DNA of 15,603 bases. Source: JADFDG01 sp965232985. Lineage in GTDB: Bacteria; Pseudomonadota; Gammaproteobacteria; Pseudomonadales; JADFDG01. Positions 1 through 6,800 of this stretch are shown piece by piece (the stretch's first letter is position 1; each line of letters starts with the position of its first letter). Position numbers and translations under genes: made by a program. The stretch is from the NCBI GenBank assembly GCA_965232985.1, contig CBDDRC010000034.1:1-15603 (forward strand), given 5' to 3'. The notes beneath the pieces were generated by a model. The model was not told where the DNA came from, made no database searches, and saw nothing but the letters and a program-made list of their open reading frames with translations.

Positions 1-133
1 AATGCCGGGCGACAACATCAAGATGGTGGTGACGCTGATCGCCCCGATCGCGATGGACGAAGGGTTGCGTTTCGCGATCCGCGAGGGCGGCCGTACCGTG
101 GGCGCCGGAGTCGTTGCCAAAATCATCAAGTAA
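1..133 (+). CDS. tuf: Elongation factor Tu, C-terminal end (partial)
   Basis: This is the 3' end of an EF-Tu gene; its 5' part lies outside the window. Reading from base 2 gives 43 residues ending in a TAA stop at 131-133. They correspond to the end of domain 3, the beta-barrel that contacts the tRNA T-stem. The sequence MPGDNIKMVV and the near-terminal FAIREGGRTVGAGVVAKI are almost invariant in bacterial EF-Tu. EF-Tu delivers aminoacyl-tRNA to the ribosomal A site as a GTP complex. The gene is followed after 39 nt by tRNA-Trp and then secE, so co-transcription is likely. A second tuf starts at 15503, so the genome carries at least two tuf genes flanking this cluster. Calling this copy tufA or tufB would be arbitrary. 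Confidence 0.97.
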   Translation, partial: MPGDNIKMVVTLIAPIAMDEGLRFAIREGGRTVGAGVVAKIIK

Positions 134-136
134 GGT

Positions 137-172
137 GTTGCGCCGGCTGGCAATCTTGTCAGTCGGCGAAAC
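137..172 (+). other. Long hairpin filling the tuf to tRNA-Trp spacer
   Basis: Bases 141-152 pair with 157-168 in a 12-bp stem with two G-U pairs and the tetraloop ATCT (153-156). After one G/A mismatch (140/169), three more pairs (137-139 with 170-172) extend it to 172. The tRNA begins at 173. No T-run follows, so it is not an ordinary intrinsic terminator. Placement suggests a processing signal that separates tuf mRNA from the tRNA (RNase III, RNase E or RNase P substrate), or a 3' end stabiliser for tuf mRNA. The pairing is read directly from the sequence; the role is inferred. Confidence 0.6.
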
Positions 173-247
173 GGGTCAGTAGTTCAATGGTAGAGCACCG
201 GTCTCCAAAACCGGGAGTTGGGGGTTCGAGTCCCTCCTGGCCCGCCA
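173..247 (+). tRNA. trpT: tRNA-Trp (anticodon CCA)
   Basis: The acceptor stem pairs GGGTCAG (173-179) with CTGGCCC (237-243), followed by discriminator G244 and an encoded CCA (245-247). The anticodon arm is CCGGT (198-202), loop CTCCAAA (203-209) and ACCGG (210-214), placing anticodon CCA at 205-207, which reads UGG. The T arm contains the canonical GGTTCGAGTCC core, and the D arm GTTC/GAGC surrounds a loop with GG. It is 75 nt, one shorter than E. coli tRNA-Trp, because of the D loop. G at the discriminator position is typical for bacterial tRNA-Trp. It lies between tuf and secE, an arrangement known in betaproteobacteria, and probably comes from a transcript that also carries its neighbours. 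The symbol trpT follows E. coli usage. Confidence 0.97.
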
Positions 248-288
248 ACCTTGTGTAACATCACTGCGCGCAATTTCTGGCTGAAAGC

Positions 289-669
289 ATGAATGTGAAC
301 GCCGAAGGGTCTGCCTCACAGGCAGGCAAGTTGATTGACACCGTCAAGTGGCTGGCGGTTTTCATGCTGTTGGCCGTCGCGGTAGTGGGCAATGCGTACT
401 ATGGCGAGCAGCCGCTTTTCTATCGGGCCGTTATCGGCGTGTTGTTGGTTGCTGCTGCGGCGGCATTGGCATTGACCACCGCCAAGGGGCGCCAATTCAA
501 CGAGTTTCGGCGCGAAGCAATGGTTGAGCTGCGCAAGATCGTCTGGCCGACGCGGCAGGAGACATTGCAGACGACGCTCATCGTGTTTGTGGTTGTGGCG
601 GTCGTGGCGTTTATTTTGTGGGTGCTCGACCTCCTTTTGGGCTGGGCTGTATCTGGGATCATCGGGTAA
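289..669 (+). CDS. secE: Preprotein translocase subunit SecE
   Basis: SecE is the essential clamp subunit of the SecYEG inner-membrane channel for protein export and membrane insertion. The 126-residue product has the three-segment proteobacterial form, close to the 127 residues of E. coli. Hydrophobic segments lie near residues 20-37, 45-63 and 97-118. The amphipathic cytoplasmic helix before the last segment carries the conserved core VELRKIVWPTRQET (residues 79-92), the family hallmark that packs against SecY. The start ATG at 289 lies 41 nt after the tRNA. No strong Shine-Dalgarno is visible, only GAAAG just upstream. The next ATG after 289 (at 293) is out of frame, and the chosen start gives the expected length. 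nusG starts 12 nt after the stop, so the pair is an operon, as in most bacteria. Confidence 0.96.
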   Translation: MNVNAEGSASQAGKLIDTVKWLAVFMLLAVAVVGNAYYGEQPLFYRAVIGVLLVAAAAALALTTAKGRQFNEFRREAMVELRKIVWPTRQETLQTTLIVFVVVAVVAFILWVLDLLLGWAVSGIIG

Positions 670-681
670 GCGAGACCTTTC

Positions 682-1215
682 ATGACGAAGCGTTGGTATG
701 TCGTTCACGCCTACTCTGGCTTCGAGAAGCAGGTCATGCGTTCGCTCCGGGAGCGGGTGAAGCGGGCGGCGATGGAAGATAAATTTGGCGAAATCATCGT
801 GCCGACCGAGGAGGTCGTCGAGATGAAGGGCGGCCAGAAGCGTCGATCAGAGCGCAAGTTTTTCCCCGGTTATGTGCTCGTACAAATGGAGATGGATGAG
901 GGTTCATGGCACTTGGTAAAGGAGTGCCCGAAAGTGCTCGGTTTTATCGGCGGGCGTCCTGACAAACCGGCGCCAATTACGGATGAGGAGGCGGCAAAGA
1001 TCCTGCGCCGGATTGAGGACAGTGGTGAGAAGCCGAAGCCCAAAACCCTGTTCGAGCCGGGAGAAGTCGTACGTGTCGTTGATGGCCCGTTTGCTGATTT
1101 CAATGGGCACGTTGAGGAAGTGAATTACGAGAAGAGCCGCCTGCGGGTGGCGGTTCTGATTTTCGGTCGTTCGACGCCAGTGGAACTTGATTTCAGTCAG
1201 GTTGAGAAAACTTAA
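682..1215 (+). CDS. nusG: Transcription termination/antitermination factor NusG
   Basis: NusG binds the beta' clamp of elongating RNA polymerase, suppresses backtracking, and links polymerase either to Rho or to ribosomal S10. The 177-residue protein fits the simple two-domain form. The NGN domain (about 1-118) opens with KRWYVVHAYSGFE and includes the conserved KFFPGYVLVQM (59-69). A linker is followed by the KOW domain (about 124-175) with EPGEVVRVVDGPFADFNG and the closing FGRSTPVELDF (161-171). It starts 12 nt after secE, with a weak GCGAGA upstream of the ATG. Downstream there are 89 nt before rplK, containing a hairpin and an L1-site-like element. Nothing is missing or truncated. Confidence 0.97.
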   Translation: MTKRWYVVHAYSGFEKQVMRSLRERVKRAAMEDKFGEIIVPTEEVVEMKGGQKRRSERKFFPGYVLVQMEMDEGSWHLVKECPKVLGFIGGRPDKPAPITDEEAAKILRRIEDSGEKPKPKTLFEPGEVVRVVDGPFADFNGHVEEVNYEKSRLRVAVLIFGRSTPVELDFSQVEKT

Positions 1216-1235
1216 GTCGAATAGACCAGAAAGAC

Positions 1236-1257
1236 ACGAAGGCCGGCCGGTCTTCGT
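1236..1257 (+). other. Hairpin between nusG and rplK
   Basis: ACGAAG (1236-1241) pairs with CTTCGT (1252-1257). The stem continues inward through one G-U and two C-G pairs, giving 9 bp around a GGCC loop (1245-1248). The following sequence is TAACC, with no T-run, so it is not a convincing intrinsic terminator. It lies between nusG and the L1-like element in the rplK leader and may be a processing or stability element. The structure is visible; the role is unknown. Confidence 0.5.
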
Positions 1258-1260
1258 TAA

Positions 1261-1290
1261 CCGGGGAGCCGCGAGGCGCTTGCACCCAAC
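1261..1290 (+). promoter_or_regulatory. Putative L1-binding autoregulatory site in the rplK leader
   Basis: An outer GGG (within 1263-1266) can pair with CCC (1285-1287), and an inner GCC (1268-1270) pairs with GGC (1275-1277) across a GCGA tetraloop. The two helices are separated by an asymmetric internal loop, one A on the 5' side against about seven bases on the 3' side. The rplK ATG follows at 1305. In E. coli and other bacteria, L1 binds a mimic of its 23S rRNA site (two short helices around an asymmetric loop) in this leader and represses rplK-rplA translation. The position and shape fit; the match to a covariance model was not tested. Confidence 0.5.
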
Positions 1291-1304
1291 CTAAGGTACT
1301 TGTC

Positions 1305-1733
1305 ATGGCAAAGAAAATTCAGGCCTACGTTAAACTGCAGATTCCTGCAGGCAAGGCCAATCCGAGTCCGCCCGTTGGTCCTGCGCTCGGCCAGCAGGGC
1401 GTGAATATCATGGAGTTCTGCAAGCAGTTCAATGCGGCAACGCAGAAGCTCGAGCAGGGTCTTCCGACGCCGGTCGTTATCACGGTATACAGCGATCGCA
1501 GTTTCACATTCATTACCAAAACGCCTCCGGCGTCGGTTTTGGTCAAAAAAGCCGCTGGCTTGCAGAGTGGTTCGGCGAATCCGCTGAAGATCAAGGTTGG
1601 CAAAATTACCAAGAAGCAGGTTGAAGAAATCGCGCGGACCAAAACCCCGGATTTGACCTGTGGCTCACTTGATGCAGCGATGCGCTGTGTCGAGGGCACT
1701 GCCCGCAGTATGGGCATCGTGGTGGAGGGCTGA
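1305..1733 (+). CDS. rplK: 50S ribosomal protein L11
   Basis: L11 binds the GTPase-associated region of 23S rRNA at the stalk base. There it affects EF-G and release-factor action and is needed for RelA activation by uncharged tRNA. The 142-residue length equals the usual bacterial size. The N-terminal domain contains PPVGPALGQQGVNIMEFCK (22-40), the proline-rich stretch where thiostrepton-class drugs contact L11. The C-terminal rRNA-binding domain (about 73-142) has KIKVGKITKKQVEEIARTK and ends GTARSMGIVVEG. The ATG at 1305 is preceded by AAGG at 1293-1296. rplA begins only 4 nt after the stop, consistent with translational coupling and joint control by L1. Confidence 0.98.
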   Translation: MAKKIQAYVKLQIPAGKANPSPPVGPALGQQGVNIMEFCKQFNAATQKLEQGLPTPVVITVYSDRSFTFITKTPPASVLVKKAAGLQSGSANPLKIKVGKITKKQVEEIARTKTPDLTCGSLDAAMRCVEGTARSMGIVVEG

Positions 1734-1737
1734 TGCC

Positions 1738-2433
1738 ATGGCAAAGTTGACCAAGCGCAGCAAAGTGATCAACGCGAAAGTGCAGGCCGGCAAGGCCTAC
1801 GATATTCTGGAAGCGACCGGGCTCCTGAACGACCTGTCCAAGGTCAAGTTCAAGGAATCGATCGATGTTGCAATCAATCTGGGCATTGACCCGAAGAAAT
1901 CCGATCAAAACGTGCGTGGTGCCAGCGTGTTGCCGCATGGCACGGGCAAGACCGTGCGCGTCGCTGTATTTGCCCAGGGCGCAAATGCCGAGGCGGCAAA
2001 AGCCGCTGGCGCGGATATTGTCGGTTTTGACGACCTTGCTGAGCGTATTCAGGGCGGCGAGCTGAATTTTGACGTGGTTATCGCGACCCCGGATGCGATG
2101 CGTGTTGTCGGCAAGCTCGGCACTGTGCTGGGTCCGCGTGGTCTGATGCCGAACCCGAAGGTTGGCACCGTTACTGCCGATGTTGCGACGGCGGTAAGGA
2201 ACGCCAAGGCAGGCCAGGTTCGTTACCGCGCCGATAAGGCTGGCATTGTGCACTGCTCGGTCGGCCAAATTGGTTTTGAGCCAGCGAAGATCAAGGAAAA
2301 CCTGGAGGCGCTGATCACGGATCTCAAAAAGGTCAAGCCATCGACCTCAAAGGGTACCTATCTGAAGAAGGTGACGATGTCGTCGACGATGGGGCCTGGT
2401 CTGCTGATTGATCAGGCGAGCCTCACGGCGTAA
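1738..2433 (+). CDS. rplA: 50S ribosomal protein L1
   Basis: L1 forms the mobile L1 stalk that guides deacylated tRNA out of the E site, and it represses its own operon. The product from the ATG at 1738 is 231 residues, normal for the family. It starts MAKLTKRSKV and carries the signature LGPRGLMPNPKVGTVT (131-146) used for rRNA binding. An in-frame ATG at 1660 would add 26 residues encoded inside rplK in another frame. These do not resemble L1, so 1738 is preferred. GGAGGG at 1723-1728, inside the end of rplK, serves as the ribosome binding site. The gene ends in TAA before a 264-nt noncoding leader. Confidence 0.97.
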   Translation: MAKLTKRSKVINAKVQAGKAYDILEATGLLNDLSKVKFKESIDVAINLGIDPKKSDQNVRGASVLPHGTGKTVRVAVFAQGANAEAAKAAGADIVGFDDLAERIQGGELNFDVVIATPDAMRVVGKLGTVLGPRGLMPNPKVGTVTADVATAVRNAKAGQVRYRADKAGIVHCSVGQIGFEPAKIKENLEALITDLKKVKPSTSKGTYLKKVTMSSTMGPGLLIDQASLTA

Positions 2434-2500
2434 CAGCGGGTTTACGGACAAAATTTGCCTGCGTATGCGTACCGGCTGCGCGGGCTGAACGACTTTGAGG

Positions 2501-2600
2501 GTGCCCGGATTGCCGGGTGTGCGTCAAAGACCACAGGCGCGGTGACGGTTTGGTTAACGTCCCTGCTTAAAAGACAAGCCTGTGCAGATGCGGTGTGGTT
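2501..2600 (+). promoter_or_regulatory. L10-leader-like RNA upstream of rplJ
   Basis: A hairpin CCCGG/CCGGG with loop ATTG (2504-2517) precedes a longer-range helix, CACAGGC (2532-2538) with GCCTGTG (2578-2584). The helix is followed by CAGATGCGGTG, which resembles the conserved CAGAYGGUG of proteobacterial L10 leaders. Further pairing of GACC (2529-2532) with the GGTT around 2597-2600 could close a kink-turn. In E. coli the L10-(L7/L12) complex binds such a leader and represses translation of rplJ and rplL. Position and sequence are both as expected. Detailed pairing is by eye. Confidence 0.7.
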
Positions 2601-2633
2601 CTGGCTCCCATGCTGTGACCCCCGCGCGGGAAC

Positions 2634-2653
2634 TTCGCAAGAGGTTCGCAAGA
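2634..2653 (+). repeat. Tandem 9-nt direct repeat in the rplJ leader
   Basis: TTCGCAAGA occurs at 2634-2642 and again at 2645-2653, separated by GG. It lies between the L10-like structure and the rplJ ribosome binding site. Because TTCGCAA contains its own partial complement (TTC...GAA, CTT...AAG), each copy can fold a small alternative stem. It may take part in leader refolding or be chance; no function is established. Confidence 0.6.
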
Positions 2654-2685
2654 CGGTGGCTGGCGACAACGCCGGCCGTATTAAC

Positions 2686-2692
2686 GAGGAGG
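2686..2692 (+). promoter_or_regulatory. Shine-Dalgarno that fixes the rplJ start
   Basis: GAGGAGG is a near-perfect ribosome binding site five bases before a GTG at 2698. It settles the start of rplJ. The open frame continues upstream to 2455, but that extension crosses the regulatory leader. Confidence 0.9.
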
Positions 2693-2697
2693 TTACA

Positions 2698-3204
2698 GTG
2701 ACTCTGAAATTAGAGGACAAGAAAGAGATCGTGGCAGCCGTCAATAAGGCCGCTGGCGATGCTTTTTCTGCTGTGGTCGCCGACTATCGCGGCCTGACGG
2801 TTGATCAGCTGACCAAGCTGCGCAGCCAGGCGCGTGAGCAGGGTGTGTATTTGCGCGTGGTGCGCAACACGCTGGCTCGCCGTGCTTTTCAGGGTACCGC
2901 GTTCGAGATTCTGAATGAATCTCTGGTTGGCCCGACCATCATTGGCCTGTCGATGTCTGAAGACGACATGGGTGCTGCCGCCCGGTTGCTCAAGGGCTTC
3001 GCCAAGGACAACCAGCAATTGGAAATCAAGGTTGCGGCTTATGACGGAAGGCTTTTTGGTGCTCAGCAAATCGATGTGCTTGCCAAGCTGCCGAACCGTA
3101 CCCAAGCGCTGACCATGCTGGTGTCTGTGATGCAGGCGCCGGTTTCCAAGTTTGGTCGTCTGCTTACGGCCATCAAGGAACAGAAAGAAGCCCAAGCCGC
3201 CTGA
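2698..3204 (+). CDS. rplJ: 50S ribosomal protein L10
   Basis: L10 anchors L7/L12 dimers to the ribosome and forms the stalk that recruits GTPase factors. From the GTG at 2698 the product is 168 residues, normal for proteobacteria, and begins with the family-typical VTLKLEDKKEIVAAVN. The N-terminal rRNA-binding domain (about 1-130) includes VADYRGLTVDQLTKLR (28-43) and VVRNTLARRA (54-63). The long C-terminal helix (about 135-165) contains the dimer-binding region for L7/L12. A longer frame from 2455 was rejected because those 81 residues come from the leader RNA. rplL follows after 44 nt. Expression is probably repressed by the L10-L7/L12 complex through the upstream leader. Confidence 0.97.
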   Translation: MTLKLEDKKEIVAAVNKAAGDAFSAVVADYRGLTVDQLTKLRSQAREQGVYLRVVRNTLARRAFQGTAFEILNESLVGPTIIGLSMSEDDMGAAARLLKGFAKDNQQLEIKVAAYDGRLFGAQQIDVLAKLPNRTQALTMLVSVMQAPVSKFGRLLTAIKEQKEAQAA

Positions 3205-3248
3205 TGGTGGTTTGATCCACACCCGTTTAATGAATTGGAGTTTTTGAA

Positions 3249-3620
3249 ATGGCTCTGTCCAAAGACGAAATCCTGAATGCCGTCGCTGCGCTGACGGTCC
3301 TGGAACTGGTTGAACTGATCTCCGCATTCGAAGCGAAGTTCGGCGTGTCCGCTGCGGCTGTCGCAGTTGCAGCCGGCCCGGGCGCAGCGGCGCCAGTTGC
3401 CGAAGAGCAGACCGAGTTCAACGTGATCCTGACGGGCGCCGGCAGCAACAAAGTCGGTGTCATCAAGGCGGTGCGCGAAGTGACTGGCCTTGGCCTGAAA
3501 GAGGCAAAGGATCTGGTTGAAAGTGCGCCGGCGGTGGTCAAGGAAGGCATTTCCAAGGCCGACGCGGATGCGCTCAAGAAGAAGCTTGAAGATGCGGGCG
3601 GCACTGCCGAGCTCAAGTAA
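3249..3620 (+). CDS. rplL: 50S ribosomal protein L7/L12
   Basis: L7/L12 is the multi-copy flexible stalk protein that binds and activates EF-Tu, EF-G, IF2 and RF3. The 123-residue product has an N-terminal dimerisation domain (about 1-33) starting MALSKDEILNAVAALTVLEL. An Ala/Val/Gly/Pro-rich hinge follows (about 34-52). The C-terminal factor-binding domain (about 53-123) has NKVGVIKAVREVTGLGLKEA and KDLVESAP. GGAG at 3237-3240 lies eight bases before the ATG. Downstream, an attenuator-like terminator separates this highly expressed gene from rpoB, consistent with the need for much more L7/L12 than beta subunit. Confidence 0.98.
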   Translation: MALSKDEILNAVAALTVLELVELISAFEAKFGVSAAAVAVAAGPGAAAPVAEEQTEFNVILTGAGSNKVGVIKAVREVTGLGLKEAKDLVESAPAVVKEGISKADADALKKKLEDAGGTAELK

Positions 3621-3655
3621 GAGCCGTGCGGTTGGTCTGTTCGATCTGATACAGC

Positions 3656-3695
3656 GAAGGCTGGCGGCATTGCGCTGTCGGCCTTTTGTTGTTTT
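3656..3695 (+). terminator. Intrinsic terminator/attenuator between rplL and rpoB
   Basis: AAGGCTGGCGGC (3657-3668) pairs with GCTGTCGGCCTT (3674-3685) over a full 12 bp with three G-U pairs and an ATTGC loop. The T-rich tract TTTTGTTGTTTT follows (3684-3695). It begins 36 nt after the rplL stop. E. coli has a partial terminator at the same place that lets only part of the transcription reach rpoBC. No promoter that would restart rpoB transcription is obvious downstream, so partial read-through is the likeliest behaviour here too. Efficiency cannot be judged from sequence. Confidence 0.88.
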
Positions 3696-3727
3696 CTCTC
3701 ACGGCTCCCGCACTCTCCGGGCCGTGG

Positions 3728-3781
3728 CCGGGTAGTCGACGATTACCCGGATGTTTCCCGAAGGCGATGTCTGTTCGGGAA
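3728..3781 (+). other. Two consecutive hairpins in the rpoB leader
   Basis: The first stem pairs CCGGGTAGTC (3728-3737) with GATTACCCGG (3741-3750), 10 bp with one G-U and a three-base loop. The second pairs TTCCCGAA (3755-3762) with TTCGGGAA (3774-3781), 8 bp with an 11-nt loop. Neither has a T-run. They lie after the attenuator and before the rpoB ribosome binding site (TGAGG, 3824-3828). In E. coli an RNase III cleavage site occupies the same gap, so a processing role is plausible but unproven here. Confidence 0.6.
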
Positions 3782-3835
3782 GACTAGGAGGGGGTTCGCT
3801 GGAAGTGCGACGCGCAACCTAGCTGAGGCATACCG

Positions 3836-6800
3836 ATGGCGTACTCATTTACCGAGAAAAAGCGCATTCGCAAGGATTTTGGCAAGCTGCCAAGAGTTAT
3901 GGATGTGCCGTACCTTCTGGCCATCCAGCTGGACTCCTACAACAGCTTCCTGCAGGAAGGCTTGCTTGCGGCCGGTCGGCGTGACCAAGGCCTGCAGGCC
4001 GCATTCAAGTCGGTGTTCCCTATTGTTAGCTACTCGGGGAATGCTGCGCTTGAGTTTGTCGAGTACAAGCTCGGCAAGCCGGCATTCGATGTCAAGGAGT
4101 GCCAGCTTCGCGGCGTAACCTACGCCGCACCCTTGCGCGTGAAGATTCGCTTGATCATTTATGATCGTGAATCAGCGGGGGCCATCAAGGATATTCGTGA
4201 GCAGGAAGTGTTCATGGGCGAAATGCCGCTCATGACTGAGAACGGTACGTTCGTTATCAACGGCACCGAGCGTGTCATCGTGTCGCAGTTGCATCGTTCT
4301 CCCGGTGTGTTCTTCGATCACGATAAAGGCAAGACGCATTCGTCCGGCAAGTTACTCTATTCGGCACGAATCATTCCATATCGTGGTTCGTGGCTTGATT
4401 TTGAGTTTGATCCGAAGGATCTCGTCTATGTGCGCATCGATCGCCGCCGCAAGTTGCCGGCGACCATTCTGTTGCGTGCGCTTGGCTACAATACCGAGCA
4501 GATCCTTTCGATGTTCTTCGAAACAAACCGGATGGAAGTCGATGGCGAGATGTTCCGTCTCGAACTGATTCCAGAGCGGCTGCGCGGCGAAACCGCGAGC
4601 TTTGATATTACGGATGGCAAGCGGATTATCGTCGAAAAGGGGCGGCGTATTACTGCGCGTCACATTCGCGAACTTGAGAAGGCAAAGATCACCACACTCG
4701 AGGTTCCTGCCGAATATCTGCTTGGCAAGGTTGTTGCCCGGAATATCCCGAACCCGAAAACCGGCGAGGTGATGTGCGCCTGCAACACCGAGATCACCAA
4801 TGATGTCCTGAAGAAGGTCCGTGAGAGCGGGCTGAAGACGTTTGAAACCCTGTATATCAATGATCTTGATCACGGTTCGTTCGTGTCGGATACCCTGCGT
4901 GCGGATCCGACTTCGAGCCCGCTGGAGGCCTTGGTCGAGATTTACCGGATGATGCGCCCGGGCGAACCGCCGACGCGCGATGCTGCGGAAAATCTCTTCC
5001 GCAATCTGTTCTTCTCTGCCGAGCGCTATGACTTGTCTGCTGTCGGTCGCATGAAGTTCAACCGGCGGCTGGGACGGGACTATATCGAAGGGCGTCCAGA
5101 AGACGGGGTTCTGTCGAAGGATGACATCGTCGAGGTGCTCAAGACGCTGATTGCCATTCGCAACGGCAAGGGTGATGTCGATGATATCGATCATCTGGGC
5201 AACCGGCGTGTGCGTTCGGTTGGCGAAATGGCTGAAAATCAGTTCCGCGTTGGTCTGGTTCGCGTCGAGCGCGCCGTCAAGGAGCGTCTGAGTCTTGCCG
5301 AAAGCGAAGGGCTGATGCCGCAGGATCTGATCAATGCCAAGCCGGTGGCGGCCGCGATCAAGGAGTTTTTCGGATCCAGTCAGCTTTCGCAGTTCATGGA
5401 CCAGAACAATCCGCTGTCGGAGATCACCCACAAGCGGCGTGTATCTGCGCTCGGCCCAGGCGGTCTGACGCGTGAGCGCGCCGGCTTCGAAGTACGCGAC
5501 GTACATCCGACGCACTATGGCCGGGTGTGCCCGATCGAGACGCCGGAAGGCCCGAACATCGGTCTGATCAACTCGCTGGCGACTTATGCGCGGACCAACA
5601 ATTTTGGTTTCCTCGAAAGCCCGTATCGCAAGATCGTCAACGGTGTTGTTACCAACGATATCGAGTATCTGTCTGCGATCGAGGAGTCGGAGCACGTTGT
5701 GGCCCAGGCCGACTCGAAGCTTGATGGCAAGGGTCGTCTGGCGGATGAATTTGTGGCGGTCCGCTACAAGAATGAATTCACGGTCATGCCCCCCGACAAG
5801 GTCGACTACATGGATGTGTCGCCGCAGCAGGTGGTATCGGTTGCCGCGTCCCTGATTCCGTTCCTTGAGCACAACGACGCGAACCGCGCGCTGATGGGTT
5901 CGAACATGCAGCGGCAGGCCGTGCCTTGCCTCGTTACCGAGAAGCCGCTGGTTGGCACCGGTATTGAGCGCAATGTGGCGCGCGACTCCGGTGTCTGCGT
6001 GGTTGCCCGTCGTGGTGGTGTTGTCGACAGCGTTGATGCTGCGCGTATCGTAGTGCGTGCGCATGAGCGCGAGGCGGCGAAAGGCGAGGCCGGTGTTGAT
6101 ATCTACAACTTGACCAAGTACACCCGCTCCAACCAGAACACATGCATGAACCAGCGCCCGCTGGTCAAAATCGGGGACAAGGTTGAGCGCGGTGATGTAC
6201 TGGCCGATGGCCCGTCGACTGATCTGGGTGAATTGGCGCTCGGGCAGAACATGCGTGTCGCGTTCATGCCGTGGAATGGCTACAACTTCGAAGACTCCAT
6301 CCTGATCTCCGAGAAGGTGGTGCGCGAGGATCGGTTCACGTCGATCCACATTCAGGAGCTCACCTGCGTTGCCCGCGATACGAAGCTCGGATCAGAAGAG
6401 ATCACTGCTGACATTCCGAACGTCGGTGAGGCGGCGCTGGGCAAACTTGATGAGTCCGGCATCGTTTATATCGGTGCGGAAGTGGGTGACGGCGACATCC
6501 TGGTTGGCAAGGTGACGCCGAAGGGCGAGACCCAGTTGACCCCGGAAGAAAAGCTGTTGCGGGCGATCTTTGGCGAGAAGGCCTCTGACGTGAAGGATAC
6601 GTCGCTGCGCGTTCCTTCCAGCGTCAAGGGTACGGTCATCGACGTTCAGGTCTTCACGCGCGATGGTATCGAGAAAGATCAGCGCGCGAAGGACATCGAG
6701 AGCCAGCAAATCGAGCAGTACCGCAAGGACTTGATGGACGAGCACCGCATCTTCACCGAGGCGACGCTCAAGCGGCTTCGTCCGGCGTTGATCGGGCAGA

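Noticed and set aside
1188..1230. Possible promoter for rplK near the end of nusG (TTGATT or TTGAGA as -35).
   Set aside because: No convincing -10 element is found at 16-18 bases from either candidate.
1660..1737. An upstream ATG that would lengthen L1 by 26 residues.
   Set aside because: The extension overlaps rplK in a different frame and does not resemble L1. The ATG at 1738 has a Shine-Dalgarno and gives the standard MAKLTKR start.
2455..2697. An in-frame upstream extension of rplJ by 81 residues.
   Set aside because: It covers the L10-type regulatory leader. The GTG at 2698 has a near-perfect Shine-Dalgarno and gives the family N-terminus.
5370..5470. Possible rifampicin-resistance changes in the rpoB cluster.
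   Set aside because: D522, the following H and the S equivalents of E. coli 516, 526 and 531 are wild type, so no resistance is implied.
4352..6349. A 665-codon open frame on the - strand opposite rpoB.
   Set aside because: It mirrors the rpoB codons in antisense, as GC-rich genes often do. It has no recognisable protein family and no independent ribosome binding or promoter evidence that I could see. The + strand product is an essential, fully conserved protein.
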